A stretch of 61,587 nucleotides of DNA from contig CANJJS010000023.1 in assembly GCA_947474705.1 (NCBI GenBank), positions 1 to 61,587 on the forward strand, given 5' to 3'. Position numbers and translations under genes: made by a program. Positions 46,120 to 55,622 of the stretch are shown here, piece by piece (position 1 is the first letter of the stretch; each line of letters starts with the position of its first letter). The notes beneath the pieces are model-generated. The model did not search any database and was not told the origin of the DNA. It saw nothing but the letters and a program-made list of their open reading frames with translations. The stretch is from Acetobacteraceae bacterium (GTDB taxonomy: Bacteria > Pseudomonadota > Alphaproteobacteria > Acetobacterales > Acetobacteraceae).

Positions 46120-47424
46120 ATGTCGCCGCCCGTTGACCTCGTCCGATCCAACACAGACCTGCCCGAGCGCGTGAGCGTCGTCGTTATTGGTGGCGGAATC
46201 ATTGGCGTATCGACCGCGTTGTTCCTGGCGGAGAAAGGCATTTCCGTCGCCATTTGCGAGAAGGGACGCATTGGCGGCGAACAATCCAGCCGGAACTGGG
46301 GCTGGTGCCGCACCATGGGCCGGGATTTCGGCGAAATTCCTCTGGCTCTGGAAAGTTTGCGCCTCTGGCGCGGGATGAACGAGCGCACCGGACGCGAAAC
46401 CGGCTTCCGGCAGCCGGGCATTGTCTACCTCTGCGAGAACGAGAAAGAGGTCGCGGCACAGGAAACGTGGCTGGACCAGGCGAAAATGTATCAGGTGGAA
46501 TCCCGCCTGATACGAGGCGCCGAACTGGACGCTATCATGCCAGGCGCCAGCGCGCGCTTCGTCGCGGGATTGCACACACCAACGGATGGACGAGCGGAAC
46601 CCGCGCACGCGGCACCCGCGATCGCCGAGGCGGCACGCGACCACGGTGCCAAAATTTTCACGGATTGCGCCGTGCGAGGAATCGATCTGCACAATGACCG
46701 GTTGACCGGGGTCATCACCGAACGAGGAAGAATTCGTTGCGATGCCGCGGTCCTGGCGGGTGGCGCCTGGTCGCGGCTGTTCGCGGGAAACGCGGGTCTC
46801 GATCTGCCGCAGTTGAAAGTCCTTGGCTCGGTGTTTCGCACGGCCCCGCTGTCTGGCGGACCGAACATCACCGCTGCCGGGTCGGTTTTCGCGATCCGAA
46901 AGCGGCTGGACGGGGGATATTCAATCGCGCGGCGCAATGCGAACACGGCCGAGATCACACCCGATCATTTCCGGCTTCTGTCCGATTTTTTCCCCCGCCT
47001 GTTGGCCAGCCGTCACGAAATCCGTCTGCGGCTGGGCCGGCGCACATGGGAAGAACTCCGCACCGCGCGGCGCTGGACGCTTGACCAAACGACCCCGTTC
47101 GAAGCGGTCCGCGTGCTCGATCCGAAGCCGAACCAATCGGTGCTGGCGGAGGCGCGGAGCGTACTGGCGCGGACTTTTCCTGTTTTCGCGAAAGCCCAGG
47201 TCGCGGAGTCCTGGGGGGGCCTGATGGATGTGACGCCGGATGCGGTGCCGGTGATCGATCAGGTCACGCGCACGCCGGGACTTTTCGTGGCGACGGGTTT
47301 TTCGGGGCATGGCTTTGGCATCGGGCCCGGCGCGGGGCGATTAATGGCCGATCTGGTTTCAGGCGACCGCCCGGTGGTGGACCCGGCGCCATTCCGGCTC
47401 GACCGTTTCGCCCGCGCGCGCTGA
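46120..47424 (+). CDS. FAD-dependent oxidoreductase (DAO family)
   Basis: 434-aa flavoprotein of the D-amino acid oxidase superfamily. The Rossmann motif VVVIGGGIIGVSTALFLAE begins near residue 19; SRNWGWCRTMGRD follows in the substrate region, and WGGLMDVTPDAVPVIDQ with GFSGHGFGIGPGAGRLMADL form the C-terminal FAD contact. It resembles sarcosine-oxidase or gamma-glutamylputrescine-oxidase-like enzymes. Divergent from hyuA (71 bp apart), which could mean linked amine or hydantoin catabolism; 4 bp before the nuclease gene. Confidence 0.87.
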   Translation: MSPPVDLVRSNTDLPERVSVVVIGGGIIGVSTALFLAEKGISVAICEKGRIGGEQSSRNWGWCRTMGRDFGEIPLALESLRLWRGMNERTGRETGFRQPGIVYLCENEKEVAAQETWLDQAKMYQVESRLIRGAELDAIMPGASARFVAGLHTPTDGRAEPAHAAPAIAEAARDHGAKIFTDCAVRGIDLHNDRLTGVITERGRIRCDAAVLAGGAWSRLFAGNAGLDLPQLKVLGSVFRTAPLSGGPNITAAGSVFAIRKRLDGGYSIARRNANTAEITPDHFRLLSDFFPRLLASRHEIRLRLGRRTWEELRTARRWTLDQTTPFEAVRVLDPKPNQSVLAEARSVLARTFPVFAKAQVAESWGGLMDVTPDAVPVIDQVTRTPGLFVATGFSGHGFGIGPGAGRLMADLVSGDRPVVDPAPFRLDRFARAR

Positions 47425-47428
47425 GACA

Positions 47429-48688
47429 ATGGCTGACTTTCGCTTCCTGCACTGCGCGGACCTTCATCTGGACAGTCCGCTGCGAGGGCTGCAAGCCGAT
47501 CCGGATGCCCCCGCCGACGCCATTCGCGGCGCGACGCGGCGGGCCTTTGCCAATCTCGTCGATTACGCGTTGACCGAGGGGATCGACTTCGTTGTCGCCG
47601 CCGGAGACCTTTACGATGGAGACTGGCAGGATTGGCGAACCGGCCGGTTTCTGATCGATCAGGTACGGCGATTAACACAGGCGGACATCCCCTTCGTGGC
47701 GATTCGGGGCAATCACGACGCCGAAAATGTGATGACGCGACGACTGGAACTGCGCGGTGACTCCGCCCGCCTTCTCGACCATCGCAAACCCGAAACATTC
47801 TACCTCCCTGGGCGTTCCGTCGCCATTCACGGCCGCAGCTTTCCAGCCCGCGCGGTCACGGAAAACATCGCGTTGACTTACCCCGCCCCGGACCCAGAAT
47901 GCTTCAATATCGGATTGTTACACACATCAATCGATGGCCGGGAAGGACACGACAATTACGCGCCCTGCTCCGTGGAGCAGTTGCGAGATCATGGTTACGA
48001 TTACTGGGCTTTGGGCCATGTTCACCAACGAGAGATCTTGTCGCGCGACCCCTGGATCGTCTTTCCGGGCAATCTTCAAGGACGCCACATCAACGAACCC
48101 GGGGAAAAAGGCGCGAGCCTGGTCACGGTGACCGGCGGCAAGGTATCGGACGTGCGCCATGTAACGTTCGATGCCGTGCAATGGACGAGAATTTCCATCG
48201 CTATCGCGGTGGACGCGGATGAGGACGCGGCGCTGGCCCAGGTCCGGTCCGCACTGGCGGCGGCTTATGAAAAGGCGGACGGACGGTTGCTGGCGGCCCG
48301 TGTTTTGGTGTCCGGCGCCTGCGTGGCACACGAAGCTTTTAGCCGCGACCTTGGCTCGGCGCGTGAAAAAATCCGCGCCGAGGCGTTGAACGTCGCCGAG
48401 CACGGCGCGATCTGGATGGAGGCGGTCGAGATCGCGACGACGGCGCCGGCCGGAGGCACAATTCCGCGGGACCGGGCGGATGCGATCGGCCAGTTGATCC
48501 GGGCGCTGGAAGCCGTGACCGAGGACGAGGTTATCCCAGAAATCCAACAATATGCCGCCACGATGCTCGACAAAGCCGCGCCGCTGCGCCTCGCGCTTGG
48601 CGAAGGTCACGCCGCGGCGAACGAGGTTTTTACGCGCGAACTGGTGCGGCGCGCGCGCGACCTTCTTCTTGGATCGATATTGGAATAA
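47429..48688 (+). CDS. YhaO/SbcD-like DNA repair exonuclease (metallophosphoesterase)
   Basis: 419-aa Mre11/SbcD-type nuclease. Metallophosphoesterase motifs are Asp11-x-His13 (CADLHLDSP), GD at 59-60, GNHD at 94-97 and a late GHVH in YWALGHVHQRE. The C-terminal part is a helical domain used for ATPase binding. It pairs with the SMC-like protein that starts 4 bp downstream, as in the Bacillus/Staphylococcus YhaO-YhaN and SbcDC pairs. Confidence 0.9.
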   Translation: MADFRFLHCADLHLDSPLRGLQADPDAPADAIRGATRRAFANLVDYALTEGIDFVVAAGDLYDGDWQDWRTGRFLIDQVRRLTQADIPFVAIRGNHDAENVMTRRLELRGDSARLLDHRKPETFYLPGRSVAIHGRSFPARAVTENIALTYPAPDPECFNIGLLHTSIDGREGHDNYAPCSVEQLRDHGYDYWALGHVHQREILSRDPWIVFPGNLQGRHINEPGEKGASLVTVTGGKVSDVRHVTFDAVQWTRISIAIAVDADEDAALAQVRSALAAAYEKADGRLLAARVLVSGACVAHEAFSRDLGSAREKIRAEALNVAEHGAIWMEAVEIATTAPAGGTIPRDRADAIGQLIRALEAVTEDEVIPEIQQYAATMLDKAAPLRLALGEGHAAANEVFTRELVRRARDLLLGSILE

Positions 48689-48692
48689 TGTA

Positions 48693-51600
48693 ATGCGGCT
48701 AACCTCGATAGCGTTGACCCGTTACGGGAACTACGAGGGAGAGCGGATCCGCTTCGATCCCACGCCCGGCGCGGTGAATCTGTTATGGGCGCCGAACAGT
48801 TCCGGAAAATCCGTGTTGCGGCAGGCGGTTACGGATCTTTTGTTCGGCATACACCATCAGACCCCTATGGGTTTTCGTTACAATTATTCCGGGATGCGGA
48901 TCTCGGCCTCCGCGATCGGATCGGACGGCGTTGAAATCGCCTTCAGCCGGCTGAAGGCGCGTGGCAATCCGCTGGAGGACGGTGCCGGTCAGACGCTCGA
49001 TCCGACGTTTCTCGACGGCGTCTTAAAAGGCCGCGACAAAACGTTATTGGAACGACTGTTCGTGCTGGATACGGATGCGTTGCGCGCGGGGGGAAAAGCT
49101 CTGCTGGAATCAGGCGGCGATGTCGCCAGCGCCTTACTGTCCGCGGCCGGAGGTATTCGACAGGCGCGGGCGTTGAAAACGCGCCTGGAACGGCAGCGTG
49201 ACGATCTGGCACCGTTACGAAAGACCGGATCCCGGCCGTTTTATCAAGCGTTGGACCAGTTCATGGCCGCGCGGGCACGGGCACGAGCGGAAACCCTGAA
49301 ACCCGACGACTGGTTCCGGCAACAGAGGGATCTGGAAGTGCTGGAGGAAACCCGCGCCGCTCGGAACGCCGAAGCTGAAGCCGAGGCAGCCGAAACACAG
49401 CGCCTGAATCGTATCAGGACCGTGCGCCCCTGGCTGGCACAACGCGACGAGGCGGTGTCGTGGCTCGACCGGCATCCGGACGCGCCACGACTGGATACGA
49501 ACCTCCGCGCGGCCCTGGACGGAGCCCGGACAGAGGCCACGACGCGAGAAGAAGCGGCGCGCGCGGCAAGGGACGTGCTGTCCCGGGCGGAACAAGCGGC
49601 GGACGAGGTTGTGGTGGATGAGGCATTGCTAACGCTATCCGACGACATATCCGGCCTTGTGAGAGATTCCGGGCAGGCCCGTAAGGCGCGAGACGATCAC
49701 GCGACCGTGAAGAGCCAATACGCGAACACGATGGCGCGGATTGGGGATTTTTTGCGGCAGTTGGGCGCGGTCATGCCAGCCGAACGGGCGGCGGAAATCC
49801 TGCCAATGCGAGCACTGGTAACGCGCACACGCCAACGTATCAAGGAACACGCCGGGATCGAAGCGGGCGTTGCGCAATCGAAGGCGATGATCGCGGGACG
49901 TGGCGCGGAGCAATCGGACCTGGAACGGGATCTGGCGGCACTCCCCCCCGCGATGGATGTGGACGCCGTCGCGTTGCTATTGACGGAAATACGCGCAAGC
50001 GGCGACCCGGCGACAACGCGCGCCGAAGCGGAAAAAATCCTGATATCCGCGGAAGCGGCATTGGCGGCCGCAGCGGCACGCGTGCCATCGTGGACCGCGG
50101 GAGCTGAGGCGCTGGCCGCGTTGAATCCTCCCGCGATCGACCTGTGGCGGCGGCTGGACACGGACACCGCGACCGCGCGAAACGAAATGACGGCGGCGCG
50201 GCAACGGATGGACGAAGAAAGCCAGATTTTGGCGCACGCGCGCGAAGCGCTGATGGCGTTGGCCGCGGGCGGTCCAGTGGCCGACACGGCGACCCTACAA
50301 CGAGCGAGGAGTCATCGCGACACGGGCTGGCGATTGATTTACCGTCGGGCGTTCACCGACTCGCCACCATCGCCAGATGACGAAAACTCGTTCAATCCAG
50401 ATATGCCGTTGCCTTTGGCATTCGAACGCGCCATGGCGGCCGCCGATGCCATCGCCGACGAACGCGCCGCGGACTCGGATGGGCTGGCGCGAATCGAAGC
50501 GGCACGCCGTCTCGTCGCGGAGGCGGAACAACGGGTCGAAGCCACGGTGGAACGTGTCCGGATCGCGGAGGAAAAGCTGGCGCAGGCACGCCGGGCGTGG
50601 GGCCAAATGCTGACGCCATTCTCTCTGCCAGAAGATTCGGGCTTTTCGGATTTACAGAGTTTTCTGAACGCGCGGGAGCGGATCGTCGACGCGATGGAAC
50701 GGCGATCCTTGGCGGCGGGTGTTCTGGCCGCATTGGATCGCCGACACACCGCCTGGGCCGCGGAGCTGGCACGGACGTTGGCGGTAAACGCCGGAACATT
50801 GCCCGCCTTACTGGCGAAGGCCGACAACACCCTGACGCTCGCGGCGCAACGGCAACGCGCGCGGCAAGATCTGGAAACACGGCGCACACGAGCGGCGAAG
50901 GAAACACGCGACGCGGAAGCCGCCCAGACCGCGGCGTTGACCGCGCGGGAGGCCTGGCGCGAGCGGTGGCGGACGGTGCTGGCGGAACTCGGACGTCCGG
51001 TGGACGAAGAACCAGGCGAAACCGAGGCCGTCTTACAGATATTCGGAGATATGGAGAAAGAACATACCACGGCCTCCAGTCTGGCACAGCGGTTACGCGG
51101 AATGGAGAACGATCTCGCGCGATTCACCGCGACACTGGCGAAAACAGCGGCGTTGCTGCCGGCCGTGAAACTGCCAGACGATCCGTTTCAGGCGGTACGG
51201 GAACTCGACCGGCTGCTGACGGCGGAACGCGCCCGCCAGGCGCGGCAGCGCGTGTTGCGAGAAGCGTTGGAAGCAGCGCGGGCGAACGACGCGTCGACAA
51301 CACTGGCGTTTACGACGGCTCGGGCGTGCCTGGCGGCCGTATTCGAAACAATTGGCTCCGAAACAATCGAGCAGGCACAGGCGCGGCTGGCGCTGTCCGC
51401 GGAGCGCGCGCGGTTCGAGGCGATGCGAGACAGTGCCGAGGCCCGATTACGGGAAGACGGCGACGGATTCTCCTTGGACGCGCTGCGTGCGGAAGTCGCG
51501 GGCAGTCCGGCCGAAGCACACGCCGCAGCGATCGAAGCGGCGAATACCCGCCGCAAAACCGCGGTGGAGGCCGCCCAACGCGCGACGGAAGAAGCGGCCT

Positions 51601-52196
51601 CGCTGCGGCAGACATTGGATCGGAAAGCGGAGGAAACCGGGGCGATCGCCGCGGCCACAGACCAGCAGGCGGCACTCGCATCGCTGTCCAGTACGTTGGA
51701 CGAGGCACTGGTGTATCACACCGCGGCGTTATTGCTGGGCCGGGCCCTGGAAGCGGTGGAAAAGTCCGGCGATCTGGCGATGTTCCGGCGCCTGGGGGAA
51801 ATCTTCGCGCAACTGACATGCGGCGCCCATACGCGGGTCACGACCGAACTGGACGACAGCGGCAAAGCCGGGTTTGGCTTCGTGCAACGGGATTTCCCGG
51901 AATTACGGCAGAGCATCGATCAGTTGTCGGAGGGAACCCGGGATCAGTTTTTCCTGGCGCTGCGGGTGGCCGCAATCGAAACGCATTTGGCCACCGCGCC
52001 ACCGCTGCCATTCATCGGGGACGACATTTTGCAAACATTCGACGACGACCGGGCGCTGGCGGCGTTGCGGGTTTTGTCGGAACTCAGCCAGCGCACGCAG
52101 GTGATTGTTCTGACGCACCACCGGCATTTGCTGGATGTCGCGGCACGGTTGCCGGAAGGAACGGTGTTCCAGTGTCCCAAAGAGGCCGCCGCGTAA
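48693..52196 (+). CDS. YhaN/SbcC-like AAA ATPase
   Basis: 1167-aa SMC/Rad50-type protein. Walker A APNSSGKS lies at residues 33-40. Long Ala/Arg/Glu-rich coiled-coil stretches fill about 180-1000. The C-terminal head has the signature LSEGTRDQFFLALRVA and Walker B PFIGDDILQTFDDD, then a His switch in LTHHRHLL. The N-terminal head LTSIALTRYGNYEGERI matches YhaN rather than classical SbcC. Expected to gate the YhaO-like nuclease for DNA end processing. No CxxC zinc hook was found. ATG 48693 is preceded by a poor ribosome-binding site, so coupling is likely. Confidence 0.9.
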   Translation: MRLTSIALTRYGNYEGERIRFDPTPGAVNLLWAPNSSGKSVLRQAVTDLLFGIHHQTPMGFRYNYSGMRISASAIGSDGVEIAFSRLKARGNPLEDGAGQTLDPTFLDGVLKGRDKTLLERLFVLDTDALRAGGKALLESGGDVASALLSAAGGIRQARALKTRLERQRDDLAPLRKTGSRPFYQALDQFMAARARARAETLKPDDWFRQQRDLEVLEETRAARNAEAEAEAAETQRLNRIRTVRPWLAQRDEAVSWLDRHPDAPRLDTNLRAALDGARTEATTREEAARAARDVLSRAEQAADEVVVDEALLTLSDDISGLVRDSGQARKARDDHATVKSQYANTMARIGDFLRQLGAVMPAERAAEILPMRALVTRTRQRIKEHAGIEAGVAQSKAMIAGRGAEQSDLERDLAALPPAMDVDAVALLLTEIRASGDPATTRAEAEKILISAEAALAAAAARVPSWTAGAEALAALNPPAIDLWRRLDTDTATARNEMTAARQRMDEESQILAHAREALMALAAGGPVADTATLQRARSHRDTGWRLIYRRAFTDSPPSPDDENSFNPDMPLPLAFERAMAAADAIADERAADSDGLARIEAARRLVAEAEQRVEATVERVRIAEEKLAQARRAWGQMLTPFSLPEDSGFSDLQSFLNARERIVDAMERRSLAAGVLAALDRRHTAWAAELARTLAVNAGTLPALLAKADNTLTLAAQRQRARQDLETRRTRAAKETRDAEAAQTAALTAREAWRERWRTVLAELGRPVDEEPGETEAVLQIFGDMEKEHTTASSLAQRLRGMENDLARFTATLAKTAALLPAVKLPDDPFQAVRELDRLLTAERARQARQRVLREALEAARANDASTTLAFTTARACLAAVFETIGSETIEQAQARLALSAERARFEAMRDSAEARLREDGDGFSLDALRAEVAGSPAEAHAAAIEAANTRRKTAVEAAQRATEEAASLRQTLDRKAEETGAIAAATDQQAALASLSSTLDEALVYHTAALLLGRALEAVEKSGDLAMFRRLGEIFAQLTCGAHTRVTTELDDSGKAGFGFVQRDFPELRQSIDQLSEGTRDQFFLALRVAAIETHLATAPPLPFIGDDILQTFDDDRALAALRVLSELSQRTQVIVLTHHRHLLDVAARLPEGTVFQCPKEAAA

Positions 52197-52216
52197 CCCG
52201 CTTCTCCGGTTTCGTT

Positions 52217-53284
52217 TCAGAATTTTTTCATAATGCGTGCCCAATCCTCAATCGCATGCTCCTGACCGGGAATAAGCTGAATGGTGAATTGCTTATATCC
52301 CGCATCGCGCAAGGCGGCGATCCGGTTGGTCAAATCGCCCTCCGTGCCGGTGAAGGTGGTGCGGCGGATCAGCTCGGCGGTGACATAAGGACGCTCGACG
52401 TCCTTGACGGCCATCAGATGTCCGCGATGGTTTTCCAGCCAGCGGGCGTCGGCGGGTTCGTATTTCTTCGCCACTTCGACATAGGCCGCGACCGGCGCCG
52501 CGACGGAAGGATGTACAGGAGAAGTGTTGGGAAGTCCCAACATGGCTTCATCCGCCGCCCGATGCAACAAAACCGCCGCCCGCGGCCCCGCCTGGGCTAT
52601 CGCCCGCTGTGAATCCAGCGGCTCGCCTCCTTGCAAAACACACCCTAAAGCGAAGGCAACCGCGGAAAGATCCGTGGCGCTATTCCCGGCCTTTGCCCAA
52701 CTCTCTTTCATCGCGTTCATCGCGGCGACACCGCCCTCGACATCGCCAACGAAATTCAACCAGCCGGCCCGAAGTTTCGCGGTCAGGGCACAGGCACGAG
52801 GCCCATAGGCCGAGATGTGCAAACCGACGGGATCCGCGAGATTGATCAGGTTCAGTTCGGGATTGAGAAAGGCGATTTTGTTTCGCTTTCCCTCGACGCT
52901 GAACTCTACCGTTTCGCTGCGCAACAGGGCCATGACGACACGGATATATTCCTCCATGTCGGCGAGTTTGATGGCGCCCAGGCCCATGGTGCGACGGCCG
53001 GTGAACCCGGTTCCGACACCGAAATCGATGCGGCCTGGCGCCAGTTGGTTCAGCGATGCGAAACCGTTTGCGGTGACGGGGGCGATACGATTCGACGGGA
53101 TCAGAACACCGGTACCCAGACGAATGCGAGAGGTCGCGACGGCGGCGGCCCCCATGGCGACGAAGCAGTCGGCGCAAAGCATTTGCGTATCGTAAAACCA
53201 GGCGTGAACAAAACCCAACTCTTCCGCGCGCTTGACGGTTTTCCAGGCGTCGGCGGCGGTGGGCAGGGCGATACCGAATTCCAT
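52217..53284 (-). CDS. LLM class flavin-dependent oxidoreductase, paralogue of the 4473-5543 gene
   Basis: 355-aa luciferase-like flavoprotein closely similar over its whole length to the product at 4473-5543: both have the RAEELGF start, RIRLGTGVLIPSNRIA, TGFTGRRTMGLGAIKL, WLENHRGHLM-type late segment and LIPGQEHAIEDWARI end. The two differ throughout, so this is an old duplication, not a recent repeat. Located 19 bp after sodC on the same strand. Substrate unknown. Confidence 0.88.
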   Translation of the reverse strand: MEFGIALPTAADAWKTVKRAEELGFVHAWFYDTQMLCADCFVAMGAAAVATSRIRLGTGVLIPSNRIAPVTANGFASLNQLAPGRIDFGVGTGFTGRRTMGLGAIKLADMEEYIRVVMALLRSETVEFSVEGKRNKIAFLNPELNLINLADPVGLHISAYGPRACALTAKLRAGWLNFVGDVEGGVAAMNAMKESWAKAGNSATDLSAVAFALGCVLQGGEPLDSQRAIAQAGPRAAVLLHRAADEAMLGLPNTSPVHPSVAAPVAAYVEVAKKYEPADARWLENHRGHLMAVKDVERPYVTAELIRRTTFTGTEGDLTNRIAALRDAGYKQFTIQLIPGQEHAIEDWARIMKKF

Positions 53285-53303
53285 GGCAAAGGCTCCGTCT
53301 TAT

Positions 53304-53840
53304 TTATTTGATCACGCCACAGGCAATGCGGGCTCCGCCGCCGCCAAGGGCCGCGGGCTGGTCGGAATAATTATCGCCGCCGGCATGAATAACGATCGCG
53401 TGGCCGCGCACGGCCTCGATGTCCGCGATCCGGGGGGCGAGCAAGGTTTTCGTCACCGTGCCATCCGCCTCGACGATCAGCAGCGGCAGATCGCCCATAT
53501 GGCCTTGTCCGGCGGGGCCTTCGTGCTTGCCGGTATGGGCGTCGTCCCAGTGTCCGCCCGCCGCGCCCGAGGGCACGATGTTTCCGTTGACCGTCGCTGG
53601 GCCGCAATCGCCCTTCTCGTGGATGTGGATGCCATGCGGCCCCGGCGGCAGATCTTTCAGGTTCAAATTGAAAGCGGCCCCATCCTTGGTCTTGATCACA
53701 CGCACGGTGCCGGCCTCGACGCCGGTCCCGTCCGCCGTGACCTTGTTCACCGTCGCGGCCGGGTCCGCCGCGAACGCCACCAAGGGTAAACCCAATCCGG
53801 CGGCCACCGCCAGCACGGCCGGTATCGCGAGCCTGGACAT
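53304..53840 (-). CDS. sodC: Periplasmic Cu/Zn superoxide dismutase
   Basis: 178-aa secreted enzyme dismutating superoxide. A signal peptide covers about residues 1-24 (cleavage near AFA-A). Copper ligands His72 and His74 (GIHIHE), zinc-region His97 (GGHW) and AHTGKHEGP, the late GHAIVIHAGGDNYSD and disulfide cysteines 79 and 174 are all present, so the enzyme should be active. GAGGTG at 53846-53851 precedes ATG 53840. Confidence 0.95.
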   Translation of the reverse strand: MSRLAIPAVLAVAAGLGLPLVAFAADPAATVNKVTADGTGVEAGTVRVIKTKDGAAFNLNLKDLPPGPHGIHIHEKGDCGPATVNGNIVPSGAAGGHWDDAHTGKHEGPAGQGHMGDLPLLIVEADGTVTKTLLAPRIADIEAVRGHAIVIHAGGDNYSDQPAALGGGGARIACGVIK

Positions 53841-53930
53841 TGAAAACACCTCGTTATTCACTTTGAAGGGGATGATTCGCACGAACCGCGCCTCCGTGGC
53901 AAATTCCGGCGAGAAGAGGGAACAACCGAC

Positions 53931-54962
53931 ATGACCGGAACCATCCAGGCGACCTACACGTTCAAAGATTTTCGGACCACGGGCGGGGACACGCTGCCGG
54001 AGGTCTCGCTGGCCTATGTGACACGGGGAACGTTGGCGCCAGACGGGCGCAACGCGATCCTGGTCACCCACGGCTACACCAGCGGGCCTCGGATGATCGA
54101 ACCGGGGGTCGCCTCCTCAGAGGGAGCTTGGAGCACGCTGGTCGGGCCAGGCGCGCCGATCGATACGGATCGGTATTTTGTAATTTGTTCCAATATGCTG
54201 GGGTCCAGCTACGGATCCACGAACGCGGCGTCGATCGATCCCCGCACTGGCAAACCGTACGGGTCGAAATTTCCCAAACTGTCGATGGAGGATATCGTCG
54301 GCGCCCAAAAGCACATGCTGGACGGGCTGGGCGTGACGCATTTGCGCGCCGTAGTGGGGCCGTCGTTTGGCGGATTTCAGGCGTTCCAATGGGGCGTCAG
54401 CTATCCCAAATTCATGGATGGGATCGTTCCGGTCGTGACGTCTCCGCTCCCTCCTACTTCGGACCGGACGGCGGGGTTGATGAAATGGTTCGGGTCCGAT
54501 CCGAACTGGAACGGCGGCGATTATTACGAAAACGGCGGCGTGAAGAAGACCCTTACAGCGTTGCGCGTGGACACGCTGACGCGATACGGGCTGGCGAACT
54601 CCCTGACCGCCCGCTTTCCCACCAAAGCCGAGGCGGACGCGGAATTGCACCGAATCGCCACCGGATGGGCCGATATTTTCGACGCCAATTCGCTGTTCAT
54701 TCTGGGCCGGGCCATGGAGGCTTACGATGTCGCCTCGCGGTTCGATCGGATCCAGGTGCCGGTTCTCTATGTGCTTTCGCGGACCGACGCGTTATTCCCG
54801 CCATCCCTGGCGCCTGGCGTGATGGAGGGAATGCGGAAAGCTGGCGTCGATGCGACGTATTTCGAGATCGACAGCGACCACGGCCATCTGGCGTCCGGGG
54901 CGGACGCGGACAAGTGGGCCCCGGCGCTTCGGGCGTTCATGACGAAGCTGGAACGCGCCTGA
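53931..54962 (+). CDS. Alpha/beta hydrolase, homoserine O-acetyltransferase (MetX)-like
   Basis: 343-aa alpha/beta-fold protein with the MetX layout: nucleophile Ser145 in GPSFGG, Asp in LSRTDALFPP and His in SDHGHLASG. The family-typical AQKHMLDGLGVTHLRAVVG is present. It lacks adjacent methionine genes and is annotated by many pipelines simply as alpha/beta hydrolase, so acetyltransferase activity is uncertain. Divergent from sodC by 90 bp. Confidence 0.85.
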   Translation: MTGTIQATYTFKDFRTTGGDTLPEVSLAYVTRGTLAPDGRNAILVTHGYTSGPRMIEPGVASSEGAWSTLVGPGAPIDTDRYFVICSNMLGSSYGSTNAASIDPRTGKPYGSKFPKLSMEDIVGAQKHMLDGLGVTHLRAVVGPSFGGFQAFQWGVSYPKFMDGIVPVVTSPLPPTSDRTAGLMKWFGSDPNWNGGDYYENGGVKKTLTALRVDTLTRYGLANSLTARFPTKAEADAELHRIATGWADIFDANSLFILGRAMEAYDVASRFDRIQVPVLYVLSRTDALFPPSLAPGVMEGMRKAGVDATYFEIDSDHGHLASGADADKWAPALRAFMTKLERA

Positions 54963-54968
54963 TCCGTT

Positions 54969-55301
54969 TCAGCCGCTGGCGGGCGTGCGGCCCGTCAGCG
55001 TCGCGCCGTGCGCTTCCGCGTATTGCCGCAAGATCGCGTTCATTCTCGACAAATACCCAGGCCCCTGAGCTTTATACCAGCGCAGCACATCCGCATCGAC
55101 ACGCAACGAGATCGCCTGCTTGCGTTCCGGAAGCTCCAGTTCCGCGTCTGAGAACCAATCGGAGTCCAGAACAGGCGCGGCATCGGGATCGGCGGCGATG
55201 GCCGCATCGATGGCGGCGTCCGTTTGGCTGTCGATCCGTTTCCAGTCAGTGCGTCCTTCGCCCGCCTCTTTCAAGGAACGCCGCGTAACAGTTTCGCTCA
55301 T
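54969..55301 (-). CDS. brnA: BrnA-family antitoxin
   Basis: 110-aa antitoxin of the BrnT/BrnA type II module. An N-terminal toxin-wrapping part (SLKEAGEGRTDWKRIDS, AIAADPDAAPVLD) is followed by a ribbon-helix-helix domain (QAISLRVDADVLRWYKAQGPGYLSRMNAILRQY) that binds DNA and represses the operon. ATG 55301 lies within the frame-restored end of brnT. An operator-like palindrome occurs in the promoter at 55623-55651. Confidence 0.92.
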   Translation of the reverse strand: MSETVTRRSLKEAGEGRTDWKRIDSQTDAAIDAAIAADPDAAPVLDSDWFSDAELELPERKQAISLRVDADVLRWYKAQGPGYLSRMNAILRQYAEAHGATLTGRTPASG

Positions 55302-55325
55302 TGTCCCGTACCCTTCTCGCTGGAA

Positions 55326-55541
55326 TCAACCGCGCCGCGACCCGCGTTTGGTCCATACAACGGCGATGACCCATTTATCCGTGACGCCCACGAAGACGTA
55401 ACGTTCCACGGGCTCGCGAACGGCGCGCCGGGTGGCGACCGGACCAGTCCAGATGGCAATGGCATCCTCGAAGTCGATGCCGTGCTTTTCCAGGTTGATC
55501 GCCCGCTTTGGCGCATGCCATTCAAAGTCGTCGCCGGCCAT
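55326..55541 (-). CDS. brnT: BrnT-family toxin, C-terminus out of frame
   Basis: 71-aa reading frame with the BrnT start (DFEWHAPKRAINLEKHGIDFEDA) and central strands (RYVFVGVTDKWVIAVVWTKRG), stopping at TGA 55326. BrnT proteins normally end with a basic segment like RxISARxAxxxER. That segment is here in another frame as RLIPARRVRDNER, reading on to a stop at 55246. One added base near 55332-55345 would give a 98-aa toxin overlapping brnA by 56 bp. So the toxin is probably truncated by a 1-bp deletion, or the base is missing from the assembly. Confidence 0.75.
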   Translation of the reverse strand: MAGDDFEWHAPKRAINLEKHGIDFEDAIAIWTGPVATRRAVREPVERYVFVGVTDKWVIAVVWTKRGSRRG

Positions 55542-55622
55542 CTCTGTTCGATCCCGGCCACCGTGAAGATGGCCAGAATGCCCGGCAATGGTTAAGCAAC
55601 CAGTGACACGGCGACGATTGTT

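Noticed and set aside
53931-54962. True metX (homoserine O-acetyltransferase)
   Set aside because: The fold and triad fit, but there is no methionine pathway context, so the gene symbol was withheld.
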